13,475 nucleotides of DNA, taken from Gamarada debralockiae. Its lineage: Eukaryota; Ascomycota; Leotiomycetes; Helotiales; Hyphodiscaceae. The translations under genes and the position numbers were made by a program. The notes under the pieces are model-generated. The model ran no database searches. It was not told the origin of the DNA and saw nothing but the letters and a program-made list of their open reading frames with translations. The stretch lies in NCBI GenBank assembly GCA_002803225.1, contig NXFV01001409.1:1-13475 (forward strand), read 5' to 3'. Positions 1-8,509 of the stretch are shown piece by piece (positions within the stretch are counted from its first letter, which is position 1; the number at the start of each line of letters is the position of its first letter).

Positions 1-192
1 TATCTGGTCTACTTTCCAAGAATATTGTTCGGCTGTTTTGTATTGATGAAAGTTGGTAACTGGAAGCCAAGGGTGAGGAAGTGGGTGTATTGGACGGTGG
101 CGCTAGGATTGGTGGTTCATTGCTATTGGGTCGAGTTGGCGGTTGCTGAACGATTGTACTTTTACTTCTTCTGGCATCGGTTAAGACATTGA
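1..192 (+). CDS. C-terminal end of a membrane protein (partial)
   Basis: Frame 1 is open from the first base to a TGA at 190-192, giving 63 codons with no start in view, so this is the 3' end of a gene cut by the window edge. The peptide is very rich in Trp, Tyr, Phe, Val and Leu. It has a hydrophobic stretch at about residues 1-17, a basic linker (KPRVRKW, about residues 23-29), then a second hydrophobic stretch (WTVALGLVVHCYWVELAVA, about residues 31-49), and ends FYFFWHRLRH. This pattern fits the last two membrane segments of a multi-pass protein. I do not recognise the family. An open frame of this length could arise by chance, but the composition argues for coding. Confidence 0.45.
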   Translation, partial: YLVYFPRILFGCFVLMKVGNWKPRVRKWVYWTVALGLVVHCYWVELAVAERLYFYFFWHRLRH

Positions 193-743
193 AGTATTGG
201 CTTTTTGCGTGATTCAGACACTCTTTTTAGTTTGCGCTGATGTAGGACCTCGAGAGGGATATTGGGCTTTCTGGACGTAGAAGATAGCGGAAGTAGTGTA
301 GACGCAAGTGTTACTTTTCGTACTGAGATCTATGCTTTTGGATTTGAGCACCGAAGATTGATCAGATCTATTTATTTACTTTTAATCACTCAATGGGTGT
401 GACAATCCAATTCATGATAGGCTCACAAATGATCCCAAGTCGTCTACCTTTCCCCCTCTCCTCTTATCATCGAAAGAGTAACGACACAACTTACAAATCT
501 CCACATCCCACTTTCACGTCTCCCAGTCTTCACGCCCACATCACTAATACCGGTATGGCGTTCGAGATGACGTGCGATGGCACCGCAAATTATCATCCAA
601 TTCCTGGCTGCACTCAAAAATACTTCCATAACGGTATTATCTGAAGTGCCGTCTGGTATCCTGCCCACAGTTCATTCCGGGATATGAAACGTTAACAACA
701 GGGGGAAGGGTCGCAGAACAGATGTTCATCCTCTATATTTGAG
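193..743. other. Stretch without a supported gene
   Basis: This follows the stop of the partial membrane protein and probably includes its 3' untranslated region. Short open frames exist on both strands at about 393-668, but they overlap each other and show no recognisable motif, so I do not call them. Confidence 0.4.
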
Positions 744-1184
744 TTAGGTCTTGCTCGCTTGGCCTGTGGTGCATGGCGGGTGAGCTGGGGCCCCGAAGTT
801 CCTTTGCGTCAAACGAGGGGGAAGACTGAGATACCTGGCATACTTGTGCACCGCCCAGTTGAAACCGTACTCAACCAACCAATAGGCCAACACCTTCGAA
901 GATTGAGGAGGGCCATACACGTGATCAACCCCCTTACTTGCCAAGGGAATTCGCCTAATCTCGTAGTCTAGGAGCGAATAACATCCAAATATTCCTGTCT
1001 CCGGGTTGTGTACCAATGAGAGACGGAGGTTCTCGCCTCTTGTGAGATACGTACTCTGGTGTTCGTTCGTCAGCCTTTTTCCTATAAAGTGGGGTAGGAT
1101 TCGTGGCCTTTTGAGAAAAATGAAGCACGTGTCTGATATCTTGGGTGATCTACGAAAGGCGCGCGCAAGTTGAAACCTTGCCAT
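744..1184 (-). CDS. Small hypothetical protein, doubtful
   Basis: An uninterrupted 146-codon frame runs from an ATG at 1184-1182 to a TAA at 746-744. The middle (for example NLRLSLVHNPETGIFGCYSL and the stretch around YWLVEYGFNWAVHKYARY) has a protein-like composition, with mixed aromatics and charged residues and no low complexity. I do not recognise a family, and no signal peptide or membrane segment is evident. The first ten or so codons lie inside the left inverted repeat of the candidate MITE at 1153-1425. The start is therefore probably supplied by the repeat, or the frame is fortuitous. It is the longest open frame between the partial gene at the left edge and the GT32 gene. Treat it as unproven. 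Confidence 0.3.
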   Translation of the reverse strand: MARFQLARAFRRSPKISDTCFIFLKRPRILPHFIGKRLTNEHQSTYLTRGENLRLSLVHNPETGIFGCYSLLDYEIRRIPLASKGVDHVYGPPQSSKVLAYWLVEYGFNWAVHKYARYLSLPPRLTQRNFGAPAHPPCTTGQASKT

Positions 1185-1425
1185 TTTCAAAATAAGCGAA
1201 AATACATGATTTATCGGCCATAAGCATAATCCATTCTAAAATGCAACTAATAATTTTAGATATTCAAAATTTAGGCAAAAGTTAAATATACTTCTGTTCT
1301 TTAACTTGCATTTAAAATAGTTACATTTTATCAAGTTTCGGGGAAGTAAAATAGCGCGCAAGTAGCGCTTGTAGTGGGCTTGATGTTCCTAGGAAGTAGC
1401 AAGTTTTCAATTGCGCGCGCCTTCG
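1153..1425. mobile_element. Candidate MITE with GC-rich terminal inverted repeats
   Basis: Two nearly matching inverted arms bound an AT-rich core. The left arm begins CGAAAGGCGCGCGCAAGTTG at 1153. The right arm, read on the minus strand from 1425, begins CGAAGGCGCGCGCAATTGAA. Similarity continues inward on both sides (TTGAAACCTTGCCA against TTGAAAACTTGCTA), so each arm is about 30 bases with a few mismatches and one-base gaps. A TA dinucleotide sits directly outside each arm (1151-1152 and 1426-1427), as expected for a Tc1/mariner-type TA target duplication. The element would be 273 bp, with no coding capacity of its own apart from the overlapping minus-strand frame. A fortuitous or regulatory inverted repeat cannot be excluded without finding other copies. 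Confidence 0.5.
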
Positions 1426-1839
1426 TACGTTTAATCGTGGGTCAGTTGGTCCACGAGTAGTATCATTTGTGGCTAAAAATGCTAAGCTTTTGTTGTATTT
1501 TCCTTGAATGTCTGACTGCGAATCGTTTAACCCTTAGCGGTATCCTAGGGAACCGAGAGAACGACCCGAAAATCCCTTCTCGTTTCATAGTTGCAATCCC
1601 ACGCCACTTTCAATTACTGCAGTGGACAATCGTCCCAAAATGGAAAACTTCACCAACAACTCTGCATGGATTTTATGCAAGCCTATCAGCATCGTGGGGT
1701 TGACGCGGCCCTTGATTTCGGAGGCTTTACGGGGCTCAATATGGACCTGCAGGGCCACAAGGCTGGTTAATAAAGCGGGTGTCCCTCTGACCTATTTCAC
1801 TCAATTTCTCCGAAATGTTCATTCAGAAAGGTGACTCCT
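1426..1839. other. Intergenic region upstream of the GT32 gene
   Basis: No recognisable gene. Two short open frames at about 1467-1834 have no protein-like character. The region should hold the promoter and 5' leader of the glycosyltransferase, but I see no clear TATA box or other site I would defend. Confidence 0.4.
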
Positions 1840-2977
1840 ATGGATTCAATTGAGAGTGAGAAGGAGGAAGATATGCTCAGTTTGAACGGAACGCGCGCAA
1901 GGCTGGTCGGTGCTATCTCGAAAGTTTCGACGACCGATCCATCGGAATGGCGACACATCCCACTTGAAATGATGCAATACTTGCAAAGCCTTGACCTTTC
2001 ACGGTGGCATCCACAGCATAGCAGATCGCGTTTCCTCCGCGTTGCCTGCGGCGTATTCACTCTACTCTTCTGCCTCTATTTCTGGTCGTCTTACAATACT
2101 CCTCAGCAATCTTCATTTCCGTCAGCAGACATCGATATCCTCAATTTCGACACTAGCACCCGTCTCCCTCTTATCCCTCCCAAAATATGGCAAATCTATC
2201 TCTCATACTCCTCCGGCGCCCTCGCAGGTTACGCCTCTCCTATCCACTCCTGGATCTCAAAGTCACCTTCCCATGCATACACTGTCCTCGACGGTCAGGG
2301 GCTCCCTCGCCATAATCTCCAAACTCTCGAAGTCACCAACACACGCGCATATTCTCCCCATCTTCTACGCCATGTCCCGCCGCGTGCTCCGCGCTGATTT
2401 CCTCCGCTACCTGCTTCTCGCGATCGAAGGCGGGGTCTACAGCGACATCGATACCGAACTGCTGAAACCCATCCACGACTGGGTACCAGATGAATTCAAA
2501 AGTCAAACAAAACTAATTGTTGGCTTGGAAGCAGACCAATCGCCTCCTGTTCTGGGAACTACGTATGAAGTGCAGTTTTGTCAGTGGACATTGGGTGGCG
2601 CAGCTGGACATCCAGCGTTGTGGACGATGGTGGAGAGAATTTTGGAGAATGTCAGGAAGAGGCCGTTTGAAACTCCACAGAAGGAAATCGATTATAGTGA
2701 TGATGAAGTGCTAGATATTACGGGGCCGGCAGGGTGGACGGAGGTGGTGTTCGAATACTTGAATACTGTGGCGGGAGCACCTATTACGTGGAAGAATTTG
2801 ACGGGCATGAGGGAGCCGAGGTTATATGGAGACGTGCTGGTGCTACCCATTGATGCATTTGCGACTGGTGTACCGCATTCAGGGGCGAGTGAAGGGGTGG
2901 CAGAGGGGAGCTTTGTGAAGCATCAATTCGCTGGCGCGTGGAGGAACGGGAAAGAAAAGATACCCACTCTAATCTGA
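1840..2977 (+). CDS. GT32 (Och1-like) glycosyltransferase, one frameshift
   Basis: Likely a Golgi type II glycosyltransferase of family GT32 (Och1/Sur1/Hoc1 group), which transfers sugars to glycoproteins or glycolipids from nucleotide sugars. After an acidic cytosolic tail there is one membrane anchor at about residues 64-84 (FLRVACGVFTLLFCLYFW), then the family's PPKIWQIY motif at about 113-120, SWISKSPSHAYTVLD, RADFLRYLLL (from about 184), and GGVYSDIDTE with the metal-binding D-x-D at 2444-2452. Further conserved stretches (QFCQWTLGGAAGHPA, DITGPAGW) follow, and the gene ends at TGA 2975-2977. The start is the ATG at 1840; an upstream in-frame GTG is not a likely eukaryotic start. Frame 1 carries the first part and frame 2 the rest. 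The switch falls at the GGGG run 2298-2301, where one extra G explains it. The span is 1138 nt, one more than 378 codons plus a stop. No intron of suitable length fits the join. Confidence 0.85.
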
Positions 2978-3199
2978 TTTGCAATTGCCAAACATCAGCA
3001 CTAGTGATATTCCAAAGCAGACGGTTCAGCTTCACCATTTGGTTGAATGTACTGGCCATTCTGCATTTGAACCAAAGCGGTCCATAAAAACGGATCGAGA
3101 TGGAACTCTTGCAAAATGGTCATGTGATAGATGAGAAGTGACAGAATAAGGAGAACATGGTTGGATTATTAAGGCTGCAAAGATACTAATGAACAAATC

Positions 3200-3219
3200 A
3201 AGTACAGTAGTCTGTACTT
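3200..3219. repeat. Perfect 8-bp inverted repeat, 4-nt loop
   Basis: AAGTACAG and CTGTACTT flank the loop TAGT, making a potential hairpin about 220 bases after the glycosyltransferase stop. It could be a 3' RNA structure, a palindromic factor-binding site, or chance. Confidence 0.4.
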
Positions 3220-3280
3220 ATAGACAAGAATCTCCCTATTACTCATAGAACACGTCACACTGATCAAGTGGTCTCCGAGT

Positions 3281-3298
3281 CATGTGATGCGTCACATG
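3281..3298. promoter_or_regulatory. Palindrome with two TCACATG boxes
   Basis: CATGTGA and TCACATG flank TGCG. CATGTGA resembles the core bound by basic helix-loop-helix factors in fungi (Ino2/Ino4-type and related E-boxes). Two copies in inverted orientation this close are uncommon by chance. Which neighbouring gene it would serve is not clear. The assignment rests only on the motif. Confidence 0.3.
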
Positions 3299-3510
3299 TC
3301 TCATGGTGCCTAGAACCAGAGTCACTGGTTACTCATCCCAACAGGAACAATGGTATCTCCATTGAGTTTGCGATCATTTCCCCGGCCCTAGAGTACAAAG
3401 ACAACACGACGCCGTGGCAATAACTAGTACTGACTTTCCAGCCTTACTTTCCACAACCCATCTCAAGTTCCCAAACGCTCACAATACACTACCATCTGAT
3501 GTATCATCGT

Positions 3511-3923
3511 CTATGTTGCTACCGACGAACCGGTGGACATTGAATTCGAATCGCTGGTAGATTCCCCTATGGTGGACGAGGTGTCCGATATCACATTCAC
3601 TGGTCCCGTACCTACAAAAGTTAGTTTGAATTGATTGTGTACAAGAGTAGCAGCTTTATTATTCTGTGGAGCAGGTGCTCGTGGATCCACTGTCATGAGC
3701 TGGCGTCTCTGCTCCCTCGAAATGGAATTGGCGTAACCTCCATGCTGACGATGAAGTTCCAGCCGATATTGGCGGACCAGCTCTTGTTCCGCCGCCTGTT
3801 TCGCTCGGAGCTTTGCCACTGCTTCAGCTTCAGCTTCCTGCTTCAGTCTGCTCACCTGAATTCGGTTGAGCAGCTCGCCTTTGTCTGATTTTGTGAGTAT
3901 CATCTTGTAAGTGAGGATGTTGC
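3511..3923 (-). CDS. Basic coiled-coil protein fragment, unidentified
   Basis: The minus strand is open from about 3923 to a TAG at 3513-3511. The peptide starts near NILTYKMILTKSDKGELLNR and has a strongly charged helical section (LKQEAEAEAVAKLRAKQAAE) of likely coiled coil. It then has a basic stretch (SISREQRRQLMTVDPRAPAP) and a Ser/Thr-rich tail. A good intron 3' end lies just upstream at about 3924-3945 (TACTGAC branch, TTTCTAG acceptor), so this is probably a 3' exon; the first exon was not located with confidence. A weakly protein-like minus frame at 3980-4080 may belong to it. The acidic plus-strand frame at 3512-3625 competes with the end of this gene. Family unknown; transposase tails have a similar composition, but I cannot show that here. 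Confidence 0.35.
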
Positions 3924-4302
3924 CTAGAAATAATGTTCAGTCAGTAAAAATTAGTTGAGCGATGCCCGTCGTCTCTGATTCATCGAACAGTACAGCGAGA
4001 TCTTTTCTGCGGCAATTTTTGGTGGTGGTACAAGGCACTGTCATATGGCTTATCTTTAAGCGCAACCGTTACAGTATCTATTGGACATCTAGTGGCCGTG
4101 ACGGGGCTGAGCACATGTTTCCTCGTGAAAGGGTACTTCCTACACATGCACATTCTGATGCAAAAACACAACCTTGCACTACCACAACTCCTAAGAGAGG
4201 TTATTACAGCTTTCCAAGGCGCACGAGCTTTGAGTCAGGTTCTTTTTCAGCGACTTTCTTGAACCCTCGGCTAACTCAGGAGACGCATACTTTGGTGATA
4301 TC

Positions 4303-4970
4303 ATGTCAAAATTACCTTCGAATACAGTACTGGATGCGTTGGAGGCAACGCTGAGAGATCCGCAAAAATTCGTTGGCTACTGCGGATACTCTAGAATCAT
4401 TGCAGCCTCCAAACCTACGTACTGAGCGTCTCCTTCCTAGACGATTACGTCAATAGTTATGCTAAGCCGGGCAGTAAATCTCCGGTTGACACAGGAGACA
4501 TACAAAATTTGAATAACTGGCTGAATACCTTTGATGGTGCGATCTCTAAGCCTGAAGTGCAGTACCTCGAGCACAGGGATGACTTGGTCTACGTCACCCC
4601 AAGCCTGATAGTTCTCTCAGACGAGCGTTTGGATACCTAGCTCCAAGATTGCAATTCTCTTGCTTTAAGAAAAAATCCGACCTTGAAATGGACTATGATG
4701 AACCTGCTCTCATGATATGGAATGAGGAGCAAGCTCAGGCGTTCTTCACCAAGGTTACAATCACCGTTGGCCTCTCTACGCTGATCGGTCCCTTGTGCTG
4801 GAGTTTATCAACGGACCGCTGCAGAGACTCGGTGTGGTCACAGCCTTTGTTGTTTCGTTCCTGTTTCTATTGTCTATTACTACGACTGCGAGACTAATTG
4901 AGAGTCTGGCTGGTGCTGCGGGTTGAGTTTCTAAGTTGTTCTTGTCATTGTGTTCGTTGAATTTTGCTAA
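4303..4970 (+). pseudogene. DUF6594 membrane protein, multiply frameshifted
   Basis: Pieces of a fungal DUF6594 protein lie in order across changing frames. Frame 1 has SNTVLDALEATLRD and YSRIIAASKPTY, then TGA at 4423. Frame 0 has IQNLNNWLNTFDGAI and QYLEHRDDLVYVTP, ending at TAG 4638. Frame 2 has LRRAFGYLAPRLQFSCFKKK and the membrane segment KVTITVGLSTLIGPL. Frame 1 again has FINGPLQRLGVVTAFVVSF and TTTARLIESLAGAAG, with TGA at 4924. After TAA at 4932, frame 0 ends with VVLVIVFVEFC (stop 4968-4970). This is the usual DUF6594 order: linker with WL and an EH-DDL motif, then three hydrophobic C-terminal segments. The changes at 4597-4600 (CCCC) and about 4794-4801 each fit one lost base. The N-terminal part before 4303 was not found. 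Function of the family is unknown. At least four lesions make a working product unlikely. Confidence 0.75.
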
Positions 4971-5430
4971 CTTGACAAAAACGAAGTTATTCTGCAGCAT
5001 TGATGGTGTTTCTTCAAGATCCTTCTCTCGCCTCTACGTCTTCAGGATAATGGGCTGAGTAGCATTAATCTAGAGAAAGTATTAGAAGCCGAAACTATAC
5101 GAGTCAAAGGCAGTTCGAACAATTAGCTCTACAATTGTGACGCTAGGAGGCCCTTCTCATTCTGGACGGCAGTTAATTTCCAATATGTAGCCTTTGAATA
5201 TAGCTCCCGAGTGTTAGTTCTCTTATACAAATTTGCTATGAAACAGCTGGTACCGGTATTCTAAGTGGAAAGTTGACGGTTCTTCTCAAGGAGTTACAAG
5301 GGTAATTAAGGTTTTAGTCACTGGCTTTTTGTCGAATCAGGCAATACTGTATGGTAAAATCAGGTATATGTTAATATCTAAGGAGGAAGAGTTGGAGGGT
5401 TGCCAGAACCCGAGATATGTGTATACAACC

Positions 5431-5444
5431 GTTGCCATAGCAAC
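5431..5444. promoter_or_regulatory. RFX-type X-box palindrome
   Basis: GTTGCCATAGCAAC is an almost perfect 14-bp palindrome and matches the X-box consensus recognised by RFX winged-helix factors (GTTRCC, short spacer, GGYAAC type half-sites). Fungal RFX proteins (Crt1/Rfx1, Sak1, CPCR1) regulate DNA-damage, cell-cycle and developmental genes. It lies 523 bases upstream of the start of the ubiquitin-like-domain gene, a plausible promoter distance, and about 460 bases after the DUF6594 pseudogene. Motif-only evidence. Confidence 0.45.
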
Positions 5445-5519
5445 AACCAGAGCCATCTGACACTTTTAGCTATTCTTCATCCTTAAAGCAGCCACTCCTC
5501 TGAAGTTCACCGTTCCGCA

Positions 5520-5586
5520 ACTCCGCGTATCCCCAGTGCGGAGTGCCCTGTATTTTCAGGCTAGCCAGGCGCTAATTCACCTGGCT
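5520..5586. repeat. Two adjacent short inverted repeats
   Basis: ACTCCGC (5520-5526) pairs with GCGGAGT (5538-5544). Next to it, AGCCAGG (5563-5569) pairs with CCTGGCT (5580-5586). The first contains inverted CCG/CGG triplets of the kind bound by Zn2Cys6 factors. Position about 400 bases upstream of the 5967 gene makes a regulatory role possible, but chance is also possible. Confidence 0.3.
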
Positions 5587-5966
5587 GTCTCGTCTGTGCA
5601 GGGGGCTAGCTTAGCGACCGTTGGCGCGATAGTCAATCTGCAAGTTGAATTTTAGAGTTACGCGCAAAACACACTTCCTGTCGATGAATTTTCGAAACAC
5701 CAAATCCTGTCGATGGTATTGATGCCGAATTAAAGCGCAGTTTCTGGGTGGCAATGTTGTCTTTCGCTTGCCCTAATAGAGACAGACCAGCATTAGTGGC
5801 TGTGCACGCTCTGCGTATATGCAAGAGGTTAGGCCACAGAAAGCCGTGCAGTCTGCCAGCCCCGAATCATCCTTCAAATTCCAAAATCGCGACAGAAGTT
5901 TGTCTGTTCTTCCATCCTCGAGAGGCGATGTCCATGCTCCCCAGGTTTATGCTTCGATAGTATAAC

Positions 5967-7439
5967 ATGTCGTTCGGATACTCAGTCGGCGATTTTATCG
6001 CCGGTGCAAACCTTAGCTATAGGCTGATCAAAGCCTTATCAGAGACGCAAGGCGCGAGCCTTGAATACCAAGAAGCAATTTTGGAGTTAGGTTCTCTACA
6101 GCAGACTTTCCTTCAGGTCGGCCAGATGCGAGCCAGTAAGACTTTACCTCAAGCAACAATCAATGGTGCCTCGGAAATTGTCATGTCATCGATGGAGCTC
6201 ATCGGTGCTTTCTTGGCGAAGACCCAAAAGTATCGCCAGAGGCTATGCGGTAGAGGATCTGGTAATAAGGTGTCGGGTAGTTGGCAGAAGATGGGTTGGG
6301 TTCTTTTCAAGAAAGAGGAATTGAGACGATTGAGGGATGAATTGCACATGAAATTGAGTCATATTTCGCTTCTACTTGCCGCTGCTCAAGTGTATGTAAC
6401 ATCTCCTTTTAGTACCTAGGCGATGCTGACCATTTAATTTTCAGTCATGGGAAGATACCAGATTCGATGGCAAAGTACGAGGTTGATGAATTCGACGTAT
6501 CATCGCCTATGCTACAACATCAATCATGGAAAAGAGTTCTCAAACAAAAGCCACGCACACTGAATTGTCAGAGGACGACTAAGGTATGTACCCATTCGAT
6601 ACTCGTACAATCCGAGCCCCCTACTTTGGTCTTGGAGAGCTCTATTAACGCTGGCCACAGGAACAAGAAATATCGAAAAGGGGAAAGAGCGGGATCAGAT
6701 GCGCGAAACCGAGCTCGAGAAGAGATTGCTGGCAATTGAAGAACTTATGACGGCTCAAAAGATCAACAAAATCAAATTCAAAGACGCAGTTGGAAGGAAA
6801 TTCAGTTTCCCATTCCATATGTGTGCTACCTGGGCTGTAAGTACTCAAAATCCGCCTCTTACTGACTCAGCTAACCTTCTCCAGGGTATGGAAGAACTAA
6901 TCAAACAAGCATTCATGCATGTGGATGCCATTGGCCCCCACGTTCTCGAAGGCCACTACGATCTGGTCGGTCCCAACGGAGAAATTATCTTGCCTCAGGT
7001 ATGGGAGACAATCATAGAGCCAGACTGGTCAATTTCGATGCACATGTGGCCTATGCCCGAAAAGCCCCCTCCAGGTCCACCGGGTCTTCCACCAGGACAC
7101 CACTTCGATGCTAGGGAACGTCGTCCCGGAAGCGGGCACGAAAGCCGACACCACAGCAGCAACTCGCAGGACGTAGCGTACTCCGAGTCAACTTCTCAGC
7201 TTGGCGAAAGTACCAGCTCGACGCTTGTCGAGTCGGAAAACGACGAAATAGAAAACGAGAAGATTCGAAAGCAGGAAATCAATGCCGGAGATGATCATGA
7301 ATCTATCGGAATTGAGCTTGGAAACCTTGAAACCGTTCGGCGACCTCGGAGACGGCGACCCAGAAGAAGAAGACCCAAGGTGCTGCAAGAGGAAGCGGTA
7401 AAAGAAATCCAAGTCGCCTACGAGGCCTCTCCGCAGTAA
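5967..7439 (+). CDS. STAND-like N-terminal domain plus ubiquitin-like domain protein
   Basis: Four exons are inferred: 5967-6391, 6445-6583, 6661 (or 6681)-6836 and 6885-7439. Introns are GTATGT...CTGAC...TCAG, GTATGT...CACAG and GTAAGT...CTAAC...CCAG. The N-terminus (MSFGYSVGDFIAGANLSYRL) and the following helices (WVLFKKEELRRLRDELHMKL) match the helical start domain common in fungal STAND/NLR-type and related proteins. A charged coiled coil (ETELEKRLLAIEELM) leads to the fungal ubiquitin-like domain at about residues 224-302: IKFKDAVGRKFSFPF, GMEELIKQAF, GHYDLVGPNGEIILPQVWE, MHMWPMP. The tail has a Pro-rich segment (PPPGPPGLPPGH), an acidic/Ser-rich part and an Arg-rich run near 7338-7379 that could be a nuclear signal. 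The exon 2/3 join is odd: the canonical CACAG acceptor at 6660 leaves the wrong frame. Either a weak AAAG acceptor at 6680 is used (424 aa), or one base is lost in the A/G run 6677-6684 (431 aa). Purine at -3 of the ATG. Role unknown; signalling or allorecognition is inference. Confidence 0.8.
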
Positions 7440-8070
7440 TTTTTGCGGAAATGAGGGAATAGAAATTTCATAAAGGATAACTAGTTAAGAAATCGCCATA
7501 TGCTGCCCTTTTAGATATTCAAATTTGTCATGACATCTCGTCGAGAATTCTATCGCGTTGCATTTGCATCACCAGAACCATCACTCAAAATCCTGGAACC
7601 CACAAAAAGCTGGATTGCCATTTTCAAATCGTGGGATTCCTTTTCCTCTCCCGAACTTCATTCCATCACAGACCTTTCTACAGATCGAACTCAGCTTAGA
7701 ACGGGATGTATGTGACAGCCCATTTGTGGGTGGTAAGTTTTACTAATGCCATTTGTTGTTTTCTTCCTCTCAGAATAATCTCTATAGTCTATACCAACCT
7801 AAAGTTGCAGCACTGTTCTCAATTTTTGGTCCGGCCTAACCTTGTTCCTTCTACACTAGGTATTAAATCATCCTCCCTTATGCTCTCGTCAACGGCTTTT
7901 GAAGAACTCCAAAATATACTCTATCGTGGGGAGAATGTCGAAGGTACTCGTCACCGGCTGGAGAGTTACTTGCAGGAGCAAACTCACCACATACCGACAC
8001 CTGCAGGAAGGCCGTACTGGGTATATTCCCCCTGCATAAGTTACTTACTAGCGAGAATCCCTAAGGAAGC
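7440..8070 (+). other. Possible upstream exons of the FAD monooxygenase relic
   Basis: No clean gene. A plus-strand frame from ATG 7530 (60 codons, beginning MTSRREFYRVAFASPEPSLK) and another from 7706 to 8074 have some protein-like character. The second ends YLLARIPKEA immediately before the monooxygenase motif block and fits the segment that precedes it in that family. A good 41-nt intron (GTAAGT at 7733, TACTAAT branch, CTCTCAG ending 7773) lies between them. I could not find the N-terminal FAD-binding GxGxxG motif here, so the link is tentative. Confidence 0.3.
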
Positions 8071-8509
8071 GTGAAGTACGGGTAACATGCTCTCCGGGTA
8101 GAAAGTATAGGTGACGGGGAGACGAGACTGCGTCTTGCGGACGGCAGCACAGAAGATACAGATCTCGTGGTAGCAGACGGACTGTACTGAGTGAGTGTTT
8201 CTCCCATCTGATTGCGAGCATGGCGAAGTCTACAACGATGAACTATTTGTCATGTGATGAGATCAAACTGAGGGATACTTCTCAGCTAATTGTTTGTTCT
8301 TCGCAGAAAAATCCGAAGCTAATACATGCCCGATGAGAAAATTGCCTATGTAGGCCGTGTTTCCTACTCGTATAATATATCTATGGAACTGGTGCAACAC
8401 ATCAAGGGTTTACCAAAACATTCGTCTTCCAGGTAGGGAGATAGTGTTGTTGTGTTCTTATCCGATCTTCGTAGGTTTTCTTTTCATCCCCAAGCTACGA
8501 TTATTGATA

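Larger units (their letters stand above)
2978..3510. other. Intergenic region with two perfect palindromes
   Basis: No gene is supported downstream of the glycosyltransferase. The stretch holds two short perfect inverted repeats listed separately, and a pyrimidine-rich leader-like segment at about 3430-3500 that resembles the region before a plus-strand start. Confidence 0.4.
4971..5966. other. Long gene-poor interval before the ULD gene
   Basis: About 1 kb without a supportable gene. Small open frames near 5633-5960 on both strands look like chance. The interval contains the X-box palindrome and two further inverted repeats, and its right end must contain the promoter and leader of the gene starting at 5967. 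Confidence 0.45.

Noticed and set aside
393..668. Small open frames on both strands
   Set aside because: They overlap each other, are short, and have no protein-like pattern or start context.
2226..2262. GT...AG pair that might be an intron joining the two GT32 frames
   Set aside because: It is 35 nt, too short for a normal intron, gives the wrong frame shift, and would remove the conserved SPIHSWISKSP segment.
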